Below are positions 1 through 6,800 of a DNA stretch of 33,290 nt, in pieces. The DNA is taken from contig JAEPMY010000026.1 in NCBI GenBank assembly GCA_017643685.1, positions 1-33,290 on the forward strand, given 5' to 3'. How positions within the stretch are numbered: the stretch's first letter is position 1; every line of letters starts with the position of its first letter. Origin of the DNA: Sneathiella sp. GTDB lineage: Bacteria; Pseudomonadota; Alphaproteobacteria; Sneathiellales; Sneathiellaceae. The translations under genes and the position numbers were made by a program. The notes beneath the pieces were generated by a model. The model ran no database searches. It was not told the DNA's origin and worked only from the letters and a program-made list of their open reading frames with translations.

Positions 1-58
1 ATGCAAACATTTTTGTTATTTGAAATTAAATTAGTCTTGAATTTATTTACTAAATTAT
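1..58. other. AT-rich sequence abutting the rnr fragment
   Basis: This stretch is much more AT-rich than everything downstream and contains a stop (TGA, 38-40) in the reading frame of the RNase R fragment. Recognisable RNase R residues start only a few codons after it. It could be the edge of an inserted element, a rearrangement point or an assembly/contig-end artefact. Nothing in these bases identifies which. Confidence 0.4.
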
Positions 59-370
59 TTGAATTTTTTCTTTGTCTATGATCAGGATCGCCACACCCTC
101 ACCGGGGAGCGGACAGGCGTTACCTATCGCCTTGCGGATCGGTTGATGGTTCGCTTGCGCGAAGTGGATATCGTAACAGGCGGCGTCATTGTCTCTATTG
201 AGGATGGTGATGGGAAAAGCGCGTATAAACCGCGCCGGGGCCATAACCGCCGCGGCGGGAAAGGTCGCCCGGGCGACAAGCCAGCCCGAGGCAAAATCAA
301 ACATGTGAAGAAGAAAAAACGGACCACGCCGAAAGGCAAAAAGCGCGCAGCAGCCAAAAAAGATAAATAA
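59..370 (+). pseudogene. rnr: RNase R, C-terminal fragment only
   Basis: RNase R is a 3'-5' exoribonuclease that degrades structured RNA, usually 750-800 residues with cold-shock, RNB and S1 domains and a basic tail. Only about 100 codons remain here. They cover the second half of the S1 domain (a Tyr-Asp-Gln stretch, then Leu-x-Gly-Glu, Thr-Tyr-Arg-Leu, a Val-Arg-Leu strand and a Val-Thr-Gly-Gly turn) and the Lys/Arg-rich tail. The catalytic RNB domain is absent, and the frame is closed by a stop at 38-40. The TTG at 59 is only the first possible start after that stop, with no ribosome binding site, so this is not expected to be an independent gene. The following DUF983 and Nudix genes are in my recollection common rnr neighbours in alphaproteobacteria, which fits an originally intact locus. 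The break may be real or a sequence-end artefact. Confidence 0.7.
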
Positions 371-481
371 AATCATTTATTTATAGCTATCCAGAATTGC
401 GTCACAATGTCACATGGTTTGAAATCAGACTAATACGGTACTATTTCAATTCGAGGAAGTCGCACTCAGGATCAAAAGAAA

Positions 482-886
482 ATGATTGAAGAAAATCAAC
501 GATCACTCTCACAAGCCATGTGGCGTGGTACAACCCGCAAATGTCCAGAATGCGGTGAAGGCCATATGTTTAATGGCTACATCAAAGTAAATGACGCATG
601 TGAAAAATGCGGTCTGGAGCTGCATCATCAACGCGCAGATGATGCCCCGCCCTACTTCACGATGATGATCGTCTTGCATTTTGTTGTGTCCGGCATTCTG
701 ACCGTTGAGCAGATTTACAGCCCCCCAACCTGGGTTCAATTGGCAATCTGGCTTCCGGCATCTCTGATCGCCTCTCTGGTCTTGCTGCCTCACATTAAAG
801 GCGCCCTTATCGGGCTGCAGTGGGCCCGTAAAATGCACGGCTTTAACGACGCGAAAGAAGGCTATTCTGCACAACAGATTGATTGA
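482..886 (+). CDS. DUF983 family zinc-ribbon membrane protein
   Basis: A 134-residue protein of the DUF983 family, whose function is unknown. The N-terminus has a four-cysteine zinc-ribbon-like motif (Cys21, Cys24, Cys40, Cys43). An Ala-Pro-Pro-Tyr-Phe segment then leads into two hydrophobic helices, roughly residues 57-77 and 84-106, and a short cytoplasmic-type tail. Length and layout are normal for the family. The start has an AGGA about ten bases upstream. It follows the rnr fragment by 111 bp and precedes two Nudix genes on the same strand. Confidence 0.85.
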   Translation: MIEENQRSLSQAMWRGTTRKCPECGEGHMFNGYIKVNDACEKCGLELHHQRADDAPPYFTMMIVLHFVVSGILTVEQIYSPPTWVQLAIWLPASLIASLVLLPHIKGALIGLQWARKMHGFNDAKEGYSAQQID

Positions 887-896
887 TAGCCACCTG

Positions 897-931
897 TCGG
901 CGCCACTTCATTAACTGGACTTAGGCGCCGA
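897..931. repeat. Perfect 8-bp GC-rich inverted repeat
   Basis: The arms TCGGCGCC (897-904) and GGCGCCGA (924-931) are perfect reverse complements around a 19-nt loop, in the gap between the DUF983 gene and the first Nudix gene. No T-run follows, so it is not a standard intrinsic terminator. It could be an RNA processing hairpin or a protein site. Confidence 0.5.
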
Positions 932-970
932 ATAGAGGCATGTTAGGGGGAAAATAAAGGAACCTGACAC

Positions 971-1690
971 ATGCAAAATAATAAAAACAGAACTGTCGCA
1001 GAGAACAGGCAAACCGGCACCAAGGCCCCACGTCCTAAAGATGCCTCCACCATTGTTATTTACCGCGAGCAAGGCCCCCGTACAGAAATCCTGATGGGAG
1101 AGCGCAGCGGTAAACATAGTTTCATGCCAAATACTTATGTTTTTCCGGGGGGCCGTGTTGATGCGGTCGACGCCCGGATTAAACCTGCCCGTGATCTGCG
1201 CCCGGATGTGATGGAACGTCTGTGCCGCGGGGGGTGCACGCCTGCCCGCGCCCGCGCCCTCGCTGTTGCTGCGGTTCGCGAAACGTTTGAAGAGACGGGC
1301 CTTCTGATTTCTGCAAAATATGACGCCCCGCGCCGATCAAAGCTTCAGGTGTGGAATGATTTTGGCGATGCATACGCGGGCCCAGATCTCAGTCAGCTAG
1401 ACTATATCGTTCGTGCGGTGACACCGCCTATGCGGAAAAAGCGGTTCAATACCCGTTTCTTCGTTATGGACGGGAATGAGATTGACGGAAAGCTTGCTGA
1501 TTCAGATGAACTATTGAAAATGAAGTGGGTCACAATCGGAGAGGCAAAAGACCTCAACATTCCGCTGATTACCGAATATGTGCTTAATCAGGTGCAGGAT
1601 TATCTGGATACGCGTCCCGCTCAGACGACACTTCACCCCGTTCATCTGTTTAAGATGGTCAATGGCAAACGTGTATTCACAACCGAATAA
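971..1690 (+). CDS. Nudix hydrolase, NUDT19-like with interrupted Nudix box
   Basis: Nudix enzymes hydrolyse nucleoside diphosphates linked to another group, using Mg2+ held by the Nudix box. Here the Gly-Gly-Arg-Val start of the box lies at residues 60-63 and the catalytic Arg-Glu-x-x-Glu-Glu-x-Gly helix at 103-110. About 40 residues lie between the first glycine and the helix, where a classical box has around a dozen. This long insertion is typical of the NUDT19-like branch; mammalian NUDT19 acts on CoA esters, so a CoA-type substrate is possible but is inference. The first ~25 residues are polar and probably disordered. An AAAGGA lies upstream of the ATG. A paralogue of the same architecture begins six bases after the stop. 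Confidence 0.85.
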   Translation: MQNNKNRTVAENRQTGTKAPRPKDASTIVIYREQGPRTEILMGERSGKHSFMPNTYVFPGGRVDAVDARIKPARDLRPDVMERLCRGGCTPARARALAVAAVRETFEETGLLISAKYDAPRRSKLQVWNDFGDAYAGPDLSQLDYIVRAVTPPMRKKRFNTRFFVMDGNEIDGKLADSDELLKMKWVTIGEAKDLNIPLITEYVLNQVQDYLDTRPAQTTLHPVHLFKMVNGKRVFTTE

Positions 1691-1696
1691 GCCGCT

Positions 1697-2326
1697 ATGA
1701 CATCAATAAACACACCTGTAAAACCGCGCCACGCCGCCAGTCTCGTTCTCTACGAGAAGCGGGGGAATAATATTTATCTACTGATGGGAAAACGGGCAAA
1801 AGCCCATCGTTTCTTGCCAAATGTATTTGTCTTCCCAGGTGGCCGCGTAGACACTGAAGACGCCCTTCATGATGCGGTTGCGCCTCTCCCGCAGCAAACC
1901 CGCCTCGCCTTGTCCAAGCCGGGACAAATGTCTCATGCAATCGCTGCTGCGGCTGTTCGCGAGACATATGAAGAAACCGGGCTTGTGATCGGCGAAGAAA
2001 AGGGCGGCAACCTGAAAGGTGATTTTTCAAACCTTGAGTATGTGGCAAGGGCGATTACCCCGGCCCATAACCCTATTCGGTTCAATACTCGCTTTCTGAT
2101 GCAGGATGCCCGCCATGCAACCGGGGAGCTTGGCGGATCTGGAGAGCTTCTGCATTTGCAGTGGTTCTCAATCGAAGAAGCCTTAAGAATGCCGCTTGTG
2201 GATGTGACAGAGTTCGTGGTCCGTGAGGTGCAGGAACTCTTGACAAATACACCTCATCGGCGCAAGGAGTATCCTTTATTTACCTATTATAACGGTAAAC
2301 CGCTCATCCGAAGGCAATCTCTTTGA
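1697..2326 (+). CDS. Nudix hydrolase, NUDT19-like (second tandem copy)
   Basis: Paralogue of the preceding gene, 209 residues. Gly-Gly-Arg-Val-Asp lies at residues 48-52 and the Arg-Glu-Thr-Tyr-Glu-Glu-Thr-Gly helix at 88-95, again with a long insert inside the Nudix box (Gln/Pro-rich around 64-76). Both copies share a downstream Arg-Phe-Asn-Thr-Arg-Phe strand and a Ser-Glu-Glu-Leu-type region near residue 150, so they derive from one duplication. The gene lacks the polar N-terminal extension of its neighbour and has no strong ribosome binding site, suggesting translation coupled to the gene before. Its stop overlaps the TTG start of the MFS gene. Confidence 0.85.
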   Translation: MTSINTPVKPRHAASLVLYEKRGNNIYLLMGKRAKAHRFLPNVFVFPGGRVDTEDALHDAVAPLPQQTRLALSKPGQMSHAIAAAAVRETYEETGLVIGEEKGGNLKGDFSNLEYVARAITPAHNPIRFNTRFLMQDARHATGELGGSGELLHLQWFSIEEALRMPLVDVTEFVVREVQELLTNTPHRRKEYPLFTYYNGKPLIRRQSL

Positions 2327-3498
2327 TACTAGAAAATTCTGTGCGGCGGCGCATCCTTGTTGCCATTATTGCGGCTATCACCGTGATGGCCTTTGCGCTT
2401 TCCTCCTCCATTCCTCTTGTTTCTCTTCTGCTTGAAAAACGAGGATTTGGAAATGATATTATTGGTTTAATGGGCGCCCTACCGGCGCTCAGTTTTCTGT
2501 TTGCGTCCCCTTTCATCCCTGCGGTCGCTAATCGCTTTGGGTCTGGCACGCTTTTGTGGGTCTCACTTATCGGCTGCGCGGCATCAATCCTTCTGCTGGC
2601 CCTGACCACCCACATTGTGATCTGGTTTATTCTCCGATTCATGATCGGCTTGTTTATGGCTGTTCTGTTTTTGATCAGCGAAACATGGCTCAATCAAATT
2701 GCGGAAGAAGAAACCCGGGGCCGCACTGTTGCCCTGTACATTGCTTTTATGACTGCAGGTTTTGCCAGTGGCCCGCTGCTGATCAATCTAGTAGGTGCCG
2801 ATAACCCAAGTGCATTTTATTACGCCACTGCGGTAGTTCTGACCGCTGGTAGTCTCTTTTTCCTGACAGGTGGGCGCTATCCAAATCTCTCGGGACATAG
2901 CAGCTTCTCCATTATGAAATTTTTCCAGATCGCGCCCCTCATTTCAGCGGCGGCGCTTTATGTGGCGTTTTTTGATGGCTCGATCATGACCCTCCTCCCC
3001 GTATATGGCGTAAAAGTTGGGATGACTGCGGAAATCGCCGTTTTGATGACAAGTGTCCTACTGGCGGGAAATATCCTGCTTCAGGTGCCCATCGGATGGG
3101 CTGCGGACCGGTTCGGCCGAAAATTAATGATTATGATTTGCGCCTTTATTGGTCTGGCGGGCGCATGTGGCCTGCCGTGGTTTATCGAACTGGAATATCT
3201 GCTATGGCCAATCCTGGTGATTTGGGGCGGCGCGGTGGTGGGTAGTTACACCATTGCCCTTGTTCTGATGGGTCAGGAATTTAAAGGACCTGAATTGGTG
3301 ACCGCAAACGCCGCAGCCGGCGTTTTATGGGGCGTTGGCAGTCTGATAGGACCAGCCGCAGCCGGCTACTCTATGGAGCTTTACGAGCCTCATGGAATGC
3401 CTGTTACCTTTATTGTTATTTCCGCTGCATTCGTTGCAATTGCCGTTTTTGATCTTAACAGAAGTCGGAAAATGGCAGCAAAATCGGAAATGATGTAA
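2323..3498 (+). CDS. MFS transporter, YcaD-like
   Basis: A 391-residue inner-membrane major facilitator with about twelve hydrophobic segments. Family marks are the Asn-Arg-Phe-Gly loop after helix 2 (residues 70-73), the Ser-Glu-Thr-Trp-Leu-Asn motif at 119-124 followed by Arg-Gly-Arg at 132-134, which is characteristic of the YcaD-type branch, and the repeat of the loop motif in the second half (Asp-Arg-Phe-Gly-Arg-Lys, 262-267). The substrate is not predictable. The start is a TTG that shares four bases with the upstream Nudix stop (TTGA) and is preceded by AAGG at a suitable distance; the next ATG would remove most of helix 1, so TTG is preferred. It is co-transcribed with the Nudix pair. 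Confidence 0.85.
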   Translation: MILENSVRRRILVAIIAAITVMAFALSSSIPLVSLLLEKRGFGNDIIGLMGALPALSFLFASPFIPAVANRFGSGTLLWVSLIGCAASILLLALTTHIVIWFILRFMIGLFMAVLFLISETWLNQIAEEETRGRTVALYIAFMTAGFASGPLLINLVGADNPSAFYYATAVVLTAGSLFFLTGGRYPNLSGHSSFSIMKFFQIAPLISAAALYVAFFDGSIMTLLPVYGVKVGMTAEIAVLMTSVLLAGNILLQVPIGWAADRFGRKLMIMICAFIGLAGACGLPWFIELEYLLWPILVIWGGAVVGSYTIALVLMGQEFKGPELVTANAAAGVLWGVGSLIGPAAAGYSMELYEPHGMPVTFIVISAAFVAIAVFDLNRSRKMAAKSEMM

Positions 3499-3515
3499 AA
3501 ACCCGAGTCTTATGC

Positions 3516-3543
3516 TTGACTTCGCTCGTTAAATCCGTATTTT
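3516..3543 (+). promoter_or_regulatory. Candidate sigma-70 promoter for rpmG
   Basis: TTGACT (3516-3521), a 16-bp spacer and TATTTT (3538-3543) lie about 60 bp upstream of rpmG. This would let the ribosomal protein gene be expressed independently of the MFS gene. The -10 box is imperfect. Confidence 0.45.
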
Positions 3544-3601
3544 TCGGGCTTCGAGTTTTAGTTCATCTGCAGTTTCGCAGGCGAAAGACGGAGTTTCCGC
3601 G

Positions 3602-3769
3602 ATGGCAAAGCCAACCACATTGAAAATCAAACTGGTCAGCACTGCTGGTACAGGGTTCTACTACGTTACTAAAAAGAACCCACGCACACTGACCGAAAAA
3701 ATGGTTATGCGCAAATACGATCCAGTTGCGCGCAAGCACGTAGAATTCAAAGAAGCTAAAATCAAGTAA
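3602..3769 (+). CDS. rpmG: 50S ribosomal protein L33
   Basis: A 55-residue protein with the typical L33 pattern: Met-Ala-Lys-Pro-Thr-Thr, a [10 protein letters not shown] core at about residues 18-27, and a C-terminal Glu-Lys-Met-x-x-Arg-Lys-Tyr-Asp-Pro and Lys-His-Val segment. It has no cysteines, so it is the zinc-independent form. It is part of the large ribosomal subunit near the E site. A terminator follows immediately. Confidence 0.95.
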   Translation: MAKPTTLKIKLVSTAGTGFYYVTKKNPRTLTEKMVMRKYDPVARKHVEFKEAKIK

Positions 3770-3806
3770 TCTCCTTCGGAGGTTTTTGATACCGCTTTTC
3801 GGCGAG

Positions 3807-3831
3807 CCCTGGCAATTTTGCCGGGGTTTTT
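3807..3831 (+). terminator. Intrinsic terminator after rpmG
   Basis: Stem CCCTGGCA (3807-3814) pairs with TGCCGGGG (3819-3826), with one G-T pair and a four-base loop, followed by five T's. It ends the + strand transcript before the convergent pleD gene. Confidence 0.8.
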
Positions 3832-3866
3832 GTCGTTGTGGGATCAGAAAATTTAAAATGAGTCAC

Positions 3867-3888
3867 AAAAAAACCTGCTAAAAGCAGG
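3867..3888 (-). terminator. Intrinsic terminator after pleD
   Basis: On the minus strand a CCTGC/GCAGG stem (plus-strand 3874-3878 and 3884-3888, five-base loop) is followed by seven T's (A's at 3867-3873). It lies about 30 bp beyond the pleD stop. The other side has only a mixed T tract. Confidence 0.7.
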
Positions 3889-3917
3889 CTTTCTTTAAAC
3901 TCGAATCTCCAACAGGC

Positions 3918-5282
3918 TTAACCTGCAGATACCACCCTATTACGACCATCGCGCTTCGCCTGATACAGGGCCTCATCAGCCCGTTTGATCAAGCCTTCCA
4001 CATTCTCACCGGCCTGCTGCATGGCAACACCAATAGAACAGGTGATTTCCAGCTCCAGATTATCTGAAGGGATACGGAAGACATTCTCCCCCACTTCACG
4101 GCGGAGACGCTCAGCAACCCCCATTGCAACGGCAAGGTCAGTGTCCGGCATAACCACAACAAACTCTTCACCGCCATACCGGCAGGCAAGGTCAATACCC
4201 CGGACGCTTTTGGAAATCCGTGCTGAAAAATCTTTCAGCACCACATCCCCCACATCATGGCCATGGGTATCGTTGACTTTCTTGAAGAAGTCGATGTCCA
4301 TAATCAGCAGAGAGATAGGTTTATTTCCGTCATCCCACCCCCGCTGCAAAGTGGCGAGGTGATTGGTCATATAACGGCGGTTATAAAGACCTGTCAGACC
4401 ATCGGTTACCGCCAGCTCCATGCTGCGGTGATAATTGTGACGCAGTCGGTCTTGATACTGTTTCCGCAAAACCTGCGTTTTCGTCCGGACAATCAGCTCA
4501 TTTTTATCAATTGGGCGCATGACATAATCATTCACCCCAAGATCAAGCCCTTTAACAAGCTTGTCTGTATCCGCTTCATCCACAATAGTCAGAATGGGCA
4601 ACTGGCGGGTTTCTTCAAATGTTCGAATGCGCGAACAGAACCGCAAAGGATCGAAACCTGTTGCAGCCAGACTGACAACCGTCAGGTCAAAGTCACTCCC
4701 ACGCGCCAGAACCAACGCCTCGTCCATATCACTCTCAATAGTCAGATCATATAGATCTTCGTAAACACCTGCGATTTGCTGACTTGAGAAATTATTATCA
4801 TCAACCGCCAAAATACGGCCACGGACACCATCGTCTATGTCATCATCCTGCGGCTGCATCACCCCAAGATCCAGACTTGTCGCTTCCCGCAGGCGGAATT
4901 CATCCATCATCATTTTAAGACGGAGGAGTGATTTTACACGAGCAAAAAGAGCAACATCATCAACAGGTTTGGTCAAAAAATCATCCGCGCCTGCTTCAAG
5001 TCCCTGCACACGGTCCGCGGCTTCACTCAGCGCTGTCACCATCACCACAGGGATATGAGCCGTTTCAACATCCGCTTTCAGACGGCGGCAAACCTCAAAA
5101 CCATCCATCTGCGGCATCATTACATCAAGAAGAATCAAATCTGGTGATTTTTCTTTTGCAAGAACCAGCGCATCCGGTCCGTTATAGGCCGTGATCACAT
5201 CGTAATATTCGACCGAGAGCTTAGCCTCGAGAATCTTTACATTTGGGATAACATCGTCGACGACGAGAATGCGAGCAGACAT
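3918..5282 (-). CDS. pleD: Response regulator diguanylate cyclase PleD
   Basis: Makes c-di-GMP from two GTP after phosphorylation; in Caulobacter it drives the swarmer-to-stalked transition. Domain order over 454 residues: receiver 1 (acid pair Asp9/Asp10, phospho-acceptor Asp53, Lys105), receiver 2 (about 155-275), GGDEF domain (about 290-450). Receiver 2 has Ser204 where the acceptor aspartate should be, so it is an adaptor domain, as in the classical PleD. The active site is Gly-Gly-Glu-Glu-Phe at 370-374, and the inhibitory site Arg361-x-x-Asp364 lies five residues before it, so product inhibition should be intact. The gene begins four bases after the divK stop with no clear ribosome binding site of its own, indicating translational coupling in a divK-pleD operon. 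Confidence 0.95.
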   Translation of the reverse strand: MSARILVVDDVIPNVKILEAKLSVEYYDVITAYNGPDALVLAKEKSPDLILLDVMMPQMDGFEVCRRLKADVETAHIPVVMVTALSEAADRVQGLEAGADDFLTKPVDDVALFARVKSLLRLKMMMDEFRLREATSLDLGVMQPQDDDIDDGVRGRILAVDDNNFSSQQIAGVYEDLYDLTIESDMDEALVLARGSDFDLTVVSLAATGFDPLRFCSRIRTFEETRQLPILTIVDEADTDKLVKGLDLGVNDYVMRPIDKNELIVRTKTQVLRKQYQDRLRHNYHRSMELAVTDGLTGLYNRRYMTNHLATLQRGWDDGNKPISLLIMDIDFFKKVNDTHGHDVGDVVLKDFSARISKSVRGIDLACRYGGEEFVVVMPDTDLAVAMGVAERLRREVGENVFRIPSDNLELEITCSIGVAMQQAGENVEGLIKRADEALYQAKRDGRNRVVSAG

Positions 5283-5286
5283 ATGA

Positions 5287-5664
5287 TCAGTCTAGAAATT
5301 CTTTTACGGTTTTGATGAAGTTTTCAACGGAAATTGGCTTTGCAACATAGGCTTCGCAGCCACCTTCCCGGATCTTTTCTTCATCCCCTTTCATCGCAAA
5401 TGCTGTTACGGCAACGACCGGAATTTCCCGAAGGTTTTCGTCTTCCTTGATCCACTTGGTGACTTCAAGGCCGGAAACTTCTGGCAATTGGATATCCATC
5501 AAAATGAGGTCAGGCTTTTCTTCCCGGGCAATAGTGAGGGCCTTCATACCATCAGTGGTTTGAAGGGTGTCATACCCATGGGCTTCCAACAGATCGTGGA
5601 AGAGCTTCATGTTGAGTTCATTATCCTCAACGATCAATACCCTTTTTCTGCGTTCAGCGTTCAT
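5287..5664 (-). CDS. divK: Single-domain response regulator DivK
   Basis: A 125-residue stand-alone receiver. Glu13/Asp14 form the acidic pocket, Asp57 is the phospho-acceptor (Leu-Ile-Leu-Met-Asp), and a Thr-Ala-Phe-Ala-Met-Lys segment followed by an Ala-Lys-Pro-Ile motif completes the site. DivK-type proteins are controlled by PleC/DivJ kinases and act on DivL/CckA to lower CtrA activity. It is the first gene of the divK-pleD operon, and a CtrA-type TTAA-N7-TTAA site lies 77 bp upstream of its ATG, suggesting feedback from CtrA. Sequence and context agree well. Confidence 0.95.
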   Translation of the reverse strand: MNAERRKRVLIVEDNELNMKLFHDLLEAHGYDTLQTTDGMKALTIAREEKPDLILMDIQLPEVSGLEVTKWIKEDENLREIPVVAVTAFAMKGDEEKIREGGCEAYVAKPISVENFIKTVKEFLD

Positions 5665-5740
5665 CTTCGGATCGCCCCATCAATCTCTCATTCAGCCGTT
5701 GTAACTCAGGCAGTACCTTGAGTTTATCTCACTTTATACA

Positions 5741-5755
5741 TTAATTTTAACTTAA
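5741..5755. promoter_or_regulatory. CtrA-type binding site upstream of divK
   Basis: TTAA (5741-5744), seven bases, TTAA (5752-5755) match the full CtrA consensus TTAA-N7-TTAA exactly. The site lies in the 189-bp divergent region between divK and the DUF3572 operon. CtrA control of divK is known in Caulobacter, so the location is biologically sensible. The surrounding DNA is AT-rich, which raises the chance rate. Confidence 0.6.
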
Positions 5756-5853
5756 TAGCGAACCGCGCAAATAAATTCCGCAATTTCCACAGCAGCTAAA
5801 CATATATATGATTAATAACACGTTACAAACAGCAATAATCAACTTAATTTTAA

Positions 5854-6135
5854 ATGAACAAAGACTTCGCAGAAACAATTAGTTATCAAGCCATTGCTTA
5901 TATTCTTGAAGACCACAGGCGCCTGGATCACTTGATGCGGGAAACCGGACTTGGAATAAGCGATTTCCAAAATCTGGAAAATGCACCAGAGACGCTAGCA
6001 GGTGTTCTGGATTTTCTGTTATCATATGAAGACCTACTTCTTGGATTTTGCGAAAGCTACAATCTGCAACCAGACATCCCCATGAAAGTCAGACGCCAGT
6101 TTCCCGGCTTTGGCGAAGAGTTTGAGACACCATGA
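5854..6135 (+). CDS. DUF3572 family protein
   Basis: A 93-residue soluble, mostly helical acidic protein of the DUF3572 family, found in alphaproteobacteria and uncharacterised. It has an Ala-Ile-Ala-Tyr-Ile-Leu segment near the N-terminus and a Leu-Leu-Gly-Phe-Cys region followed by a Pro-Gly ending. The start is preceded by AT-rich sequence with no ribosome binding site. Its stop overlaps the next start (ATGA), so it heads a compact operon with HAD, mak and dinB genes. Position opposite divK-pleD makes shared regulation from the CtrA-site region possible. Confidence 0.8.
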   Translation: MNKDFAETISYQAIAYILEDHRRLDHLMRETGLGISDFQNLENAPETLAGVLDFLLSYEDLLLGFCESYNLQPDIPMKVRRQFPGFGEEFETP

Positions 6136-6797
6136 ACAAACAAATCCATAAAGACGTCCTGCCTCAACTTGAAAAACTTGAACTGGCAATAGATAAGCCG
6201 ATTATCATTACGGATGCCGACGAGGTTCTGTTTAACTTCATGAAAGGGTTGGAACAGTATCTAGAAGATCAGGAAATGTTCTTCGATTGGGCCTCTTTTG
6301 CGCTGAGCGGCAATATCAGACATAAAAAAGACCAGCAGCCCATTGCACAAGACTTAATCCCAGAATTACTTGATCGTTTCTTCAATGACTATGCAGATCG
6401 CCTTCCAGCGGTTGACGGGGCCGCTGATTCTCTAGAACGGCTCAGCAAAGACGCACAAGTGGTCGTCCTCAGCAATGTACCGCCCAAATATGCGGAAAAG
6501 CGCCTTGCTGGATTGCAGAAGAATGGAATGCATTACCCGCTGATTGCCAATGTCGGTGCCAAAGGCCATGTGGTTAAACATTTGACGGACAATATTGATC
6601 ATCCAGCCTTTTTTATTGATGACATCCCTCATAATCACGGATCTGTTGCCAAACATGCCAACCATGTGACACGGCTTCACTATATCGCGGATGAGCGCCT
6701 TGCAAGGTTACTTGGCAAAGCGGAAGACAGCCATGCCCGCCTTGATAGCTGGGATGAAATTGAAGAACATATCAAAACGACACTGAACAGGTGCTAA
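6132..6797 (+). CDS. HAD-like phosphatase family protein
   Basis: A 221-residue cytoplasmic protein with haloacid dehalogenase motifs. Motif I is Asp28-Ala-Asp30-Glu-Val-Leu, with nucleophile Asp28 and acid/base Asp30; motif II is a Val-Val-Leu-Ser-Asn stretch near residue 115; motif IV is Phe-Phe-Ile-Asp-Asp near 160. A basic residue (Lys145 region, Gly-Ala-Lys-Gly-His) can serve as motif III. The substrate is unknown. Placement between DUF3572 and a fructokinase-type gene, with a four-base overlap on one side and a three-base gap on the other, suggests co-expression but not a specific pathway. Confidence 0.75.
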   Translation: MNKQIHKDVLPQLEKLELAIDKPIIITDADEVLFNFMKGLEQYLEDQEMFFDWASFALSGNIRHKKDQQPIAQDLIPELLDRFFNDYADRLPAVDGAADSLERLSKDAQVVVLSNVPPKYAEKRLAGLQKNGMHYPLIANVGAKGHVVKHLTDNIDHPAFFIDDIPHNHGSVAKHANHVTRLHYIADERLARLLGKAEDSHARLDSWDEIEEHIKTTLNRC

Positions 6798-6800
6798 TCA

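Noticed and set aside
28-42. Near-match to a CtrA site (TTAA-N7-TTGA)
   Set aside because: One mismatch in very AT-rich DNA at a possible artefactual sequence end, with no gene start suitably placed.
1-81. A 26-codon open frame from the ATG at position 1, rich in Phe and Leu
   Set aside because: It is produced by AT-rich sequence, has no visible ribosome binding site because it begins at the window edge, and runs into the rnr fragment in another frame.
3499-3560. Terminator after the MFS gene from scattered CCCGA/TCGGG and CGAG/CTCG matches
   Set aside because: The arms are far apart or overlapping and no stable stem followed by T's can be drawn.
4257-4754. A 165-codon plus-strand frame opposite pleD
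   Set aside because: It lies wholly antisense to a gene with all expected catalytic residues, has no recognisable domain and no ribosome binding site.
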